Origin: Daphnia carinata | Taxonomy: Eukaryota > Arthropoda > Branchiopoda > Diplostraca > Daphniidae | Direction of reading: 5' to 3' | Length of the DNA: 22,742 nt | Assembly: GCF_022539665.2 (NCBI RefSeq) | Contig: NW_026712528.1 | Location: 1 to 22,742 of the forward strand | Shown: positions 21,486 to 22,742 of the stretch, piece after piece | Layout: each line of letters opens with the position of its first letter | How positions within the stretch are numbered: the stretch's first letter is position 1 | Notes under the pieces: model-generated | Database searches by the model: none | Seen by the model: only the letters and a program-made list of their open reading frames with translations | What the model was told of the DNA's origin: nothing | Position numbers and translations under genes: made by a program

Positions 21486-22472
21486 AGATAGAACGCTGGG
21501 AATGAATCCATTCGACGCAGAATGAAAAGTTACGTCGATTGAGATGTGTTTGATTTAATTATAACTTGAAATGCGACCGCTAGATGGCTTTGAAAAATTT
21601 AAAAATGCTAACTTTTGAACGGTTAGAGATAGAACGCTGGGAATGAATCCATTCGACGCAGAATGAAAAGTTACGTCGATTGAGATGTGTTTGATTTAAT
21701 TATAACTTGAAATGCGACCGCTAGATGGCTTTGAAAAATTTAAAAATGCTAACTTTTGAACGGTTAGAGATAGAACGCTGGGAATGAATCCATTCGACGC
21801 AGAATGAAAAGTTACGTCGATTGAGATGTGTTTGATTTAATTATAACTTGAAATGCGACCGCTAGATGGCTTTGAAAAATTTAAAAATGCTAACTTTTGA
21901 ACGGTTAGAGATAGAACGCTGGGAATGAATCCATTCGACGCAGAATGAAAAGTTACGTCGATTGAGATGTGTTTGATTTAATTATAACTTGAAATGCGAC
22001 CGCTAGATGGCTTTGAAAAATTTAAAAATGCTAACTTTTGAACGGTTAGAGATAGAACGCTGGGAATGAATCCATTCGACGCAGAATGAAAAGTTACGTC
22101 GATTGAGATGTGTTTGATTTAATTATAACTTGAAATGCGACCGCTAGATGGCTTTGAAAAATTTAAAAATGCTAACTTTTGAACGGTTAGAGATAGAACG
22201 CTGGGAATGAATCCATTCGACGCAGAATGAAAAGTTACGTCGATTGAGATGTGTTTGATTTAATTATAACTTGAAATGCGACCGCTAGATGGCTTTGAAA
22301 AATTTAAAAATGCTAACTTTTGAACGGTTAGAGATAGAACGCTGGGAATGAATCCATTCGACGCAGAATGAAAAGTTACGTCGATTGAGATGTGTTTGAT
22401 TTAATTATAACTTGAAATGCGACCGCTAGATGGCTTTGAAAAATTTAAAAATGCTAACTTTTGAACGGTATC

Positions 22473-22613
22473 TGCTAGAACGCTGGGAATGAATCCATTC
22501 GACGCAGAATGAAAAGTTACGTCGATTGAGATGTGTTTGATTTAATTATAACTTGAAATGCGACCGCTAGATGGCTTTGAAAAATTTAAAAATGCTAACT
22601 TTTGAACGGTTAG
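22473..22613 (+). repeat. Type E unit with TATCTGC boundary variant
   Basis: The boundary at 22470-22475 reads ATCTGC, one base different from the ATATGC at 844 and 21342. It lies eight units after the 21345 copy and carries the same type E hinge. It is probably a diverged sister of that variant. Confidence 0.9.
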
Positions 22614-22646
22614 AGATAGACCGGTGGGAATGAATCCAGAGATTAG
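22614..22646 (+). repeat. Truncated 33-bp unit
   Basis: AGATAGACCGGTGGG (type C hinge, with A-to-C at m8) runs to TCCA (m25, 22638), then GAGAT-TAG leads straight into the next unit at 22647. About 108 bp are missing. The left breakpoint at m25/m26 is the same as in the 23-bp deletion at 15404/15405. Confidence 0.9.
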
Positions 22647-22742
22647 AGATAGAACGCTGGGAATGAATCCATTCGACGCAGAATGAAAAGTTACGTCGAT
22701 TGAGATGTGTTTGATTTAATTATAACTTGAAATGCGACCGCT
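22647..22742 (+). repeat. Last unit, cut by the window end
   Basis: A type E unit that is consensus for 96 bases and stops at GACCGCT (m96), in the middle of the CTCF-like core. The cut is the window edge, not an array edge, so the satellite probably continues. Confidence 0.95.

Larger units (their letters stand above)
19085..22613 (+). repeat. Second type E domain, units 136-160
   Basis: Twenty-five type E units. The unit at 19085 is 139 bp (two bases lost in the A/T tract), the unit at 20352 has TTTATAAATGC, the unit at 20493 carries a 6-bp insertion, and the units at 21345 and 22473 carry the TATATGC or TATCTGC boundary. The rest look uniform by eye and match the first type E domain. Confidence 0.92.
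1..22742 (+). repeat. 141-bp satellite DNA array, whole window
   Basis: All units run head to tail in one orientation. Unit starts (AGATAGAAC, m1) fall at 1, 142, 283, 424, 565, 706 and so on to 22647, giving 162 starts; 141 of 161 intervals are exactly 141 bp. Most units differ from their neighbours at zero to three bases outside the hinge at m11-m15. The consensus is 34% GC, and the + strand is purine-rich (82 of 141) with G 31 against C 17. There are no unique spacers, so it is not a CRISPR array, and I see no terminal inverted repeats or transposase. The length is close to one nucleosome core, as in many centromeric and pericentromeric satellites; that functional placement is inference. 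Both window ends lie inside the array. Confidence 0.98.

Noticed and set aside
1-22742. CRISPR array
   Set aside because: The period is regular, but the entire unit is repeated and there are no unique spacers or cas genes.

Overview
The whole window is one uninterrupted tandem array of a 141-bp satellite monomer, head to tail on one strand, with no gene, RNA gene, transposon or flanking unique DNA. I count 162 unit starts. Of the 161 complete start-to-start intervals, 141 are exactly 141 bp; the other 20 carry indels or rearrangements. The window begins at the point I chose as monomer position 1 (m1) and ends at m96, so the array very probably runs on past both ends. The consensus is 34% GC (51 A, 42 T, 31 G, 17 C on the + strand), with eight CpG sites per monomer.

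Organism: a long, highly homogenised array of near-nucleosome-length units is typical of eukaryotic heterochromatin (centromeric, pericentromeric or subtelomeric). CpG is about twice the expected level, which argues against a heavily CpG-methylated germ line. Together with the AT richness and a CCGCTAGATGGC core resembling the CTCF site, this fits an arthropod better than a vertebrate or plant. Some tenebrionid beetles have satellites of about 142 bp, but I can match only the length, not the sequence. The species cannot be named from this window.

Layout: nearly all variation that defines subfamilies sits at m11, m14 and m15, a short hinge. Named by bases m10-m19 the types are A (GGTGAAAATG, 69 units), B (GATGAAAATG, 10), C (GGTGGGAATG, 6), D (GGTGTGAATG, 16) and E (GCTGGGAATG, 52), plus 9 irregular. 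Positions 1-8658 are almost all A, with B clusters at 988-2114 and 3244-3662. Positions 8659-14720 are a mosaic of A, D and single E or C units. Positions 14721-15883 are a scarred zone of truncated and spliced units. From 15884 on, after one C unit, the array is almost pure E to the end. Further rearranged units lie at 4227-4437, 18844-19084 and 22614-22646.

How it works together: this is a record of satellite evolution (local amplification, homogenisation, unequal exchange, template switching) rather than a set of cooperating genes. The observations most worth following are the reuse of the same breakpoint beside a hairpin-forming CATTC/GAATG dyad, the roughly 160 co-oriented CTCF-like cores, the A-to-E replacement across the array, and a rare linked haplotype present at both ends.
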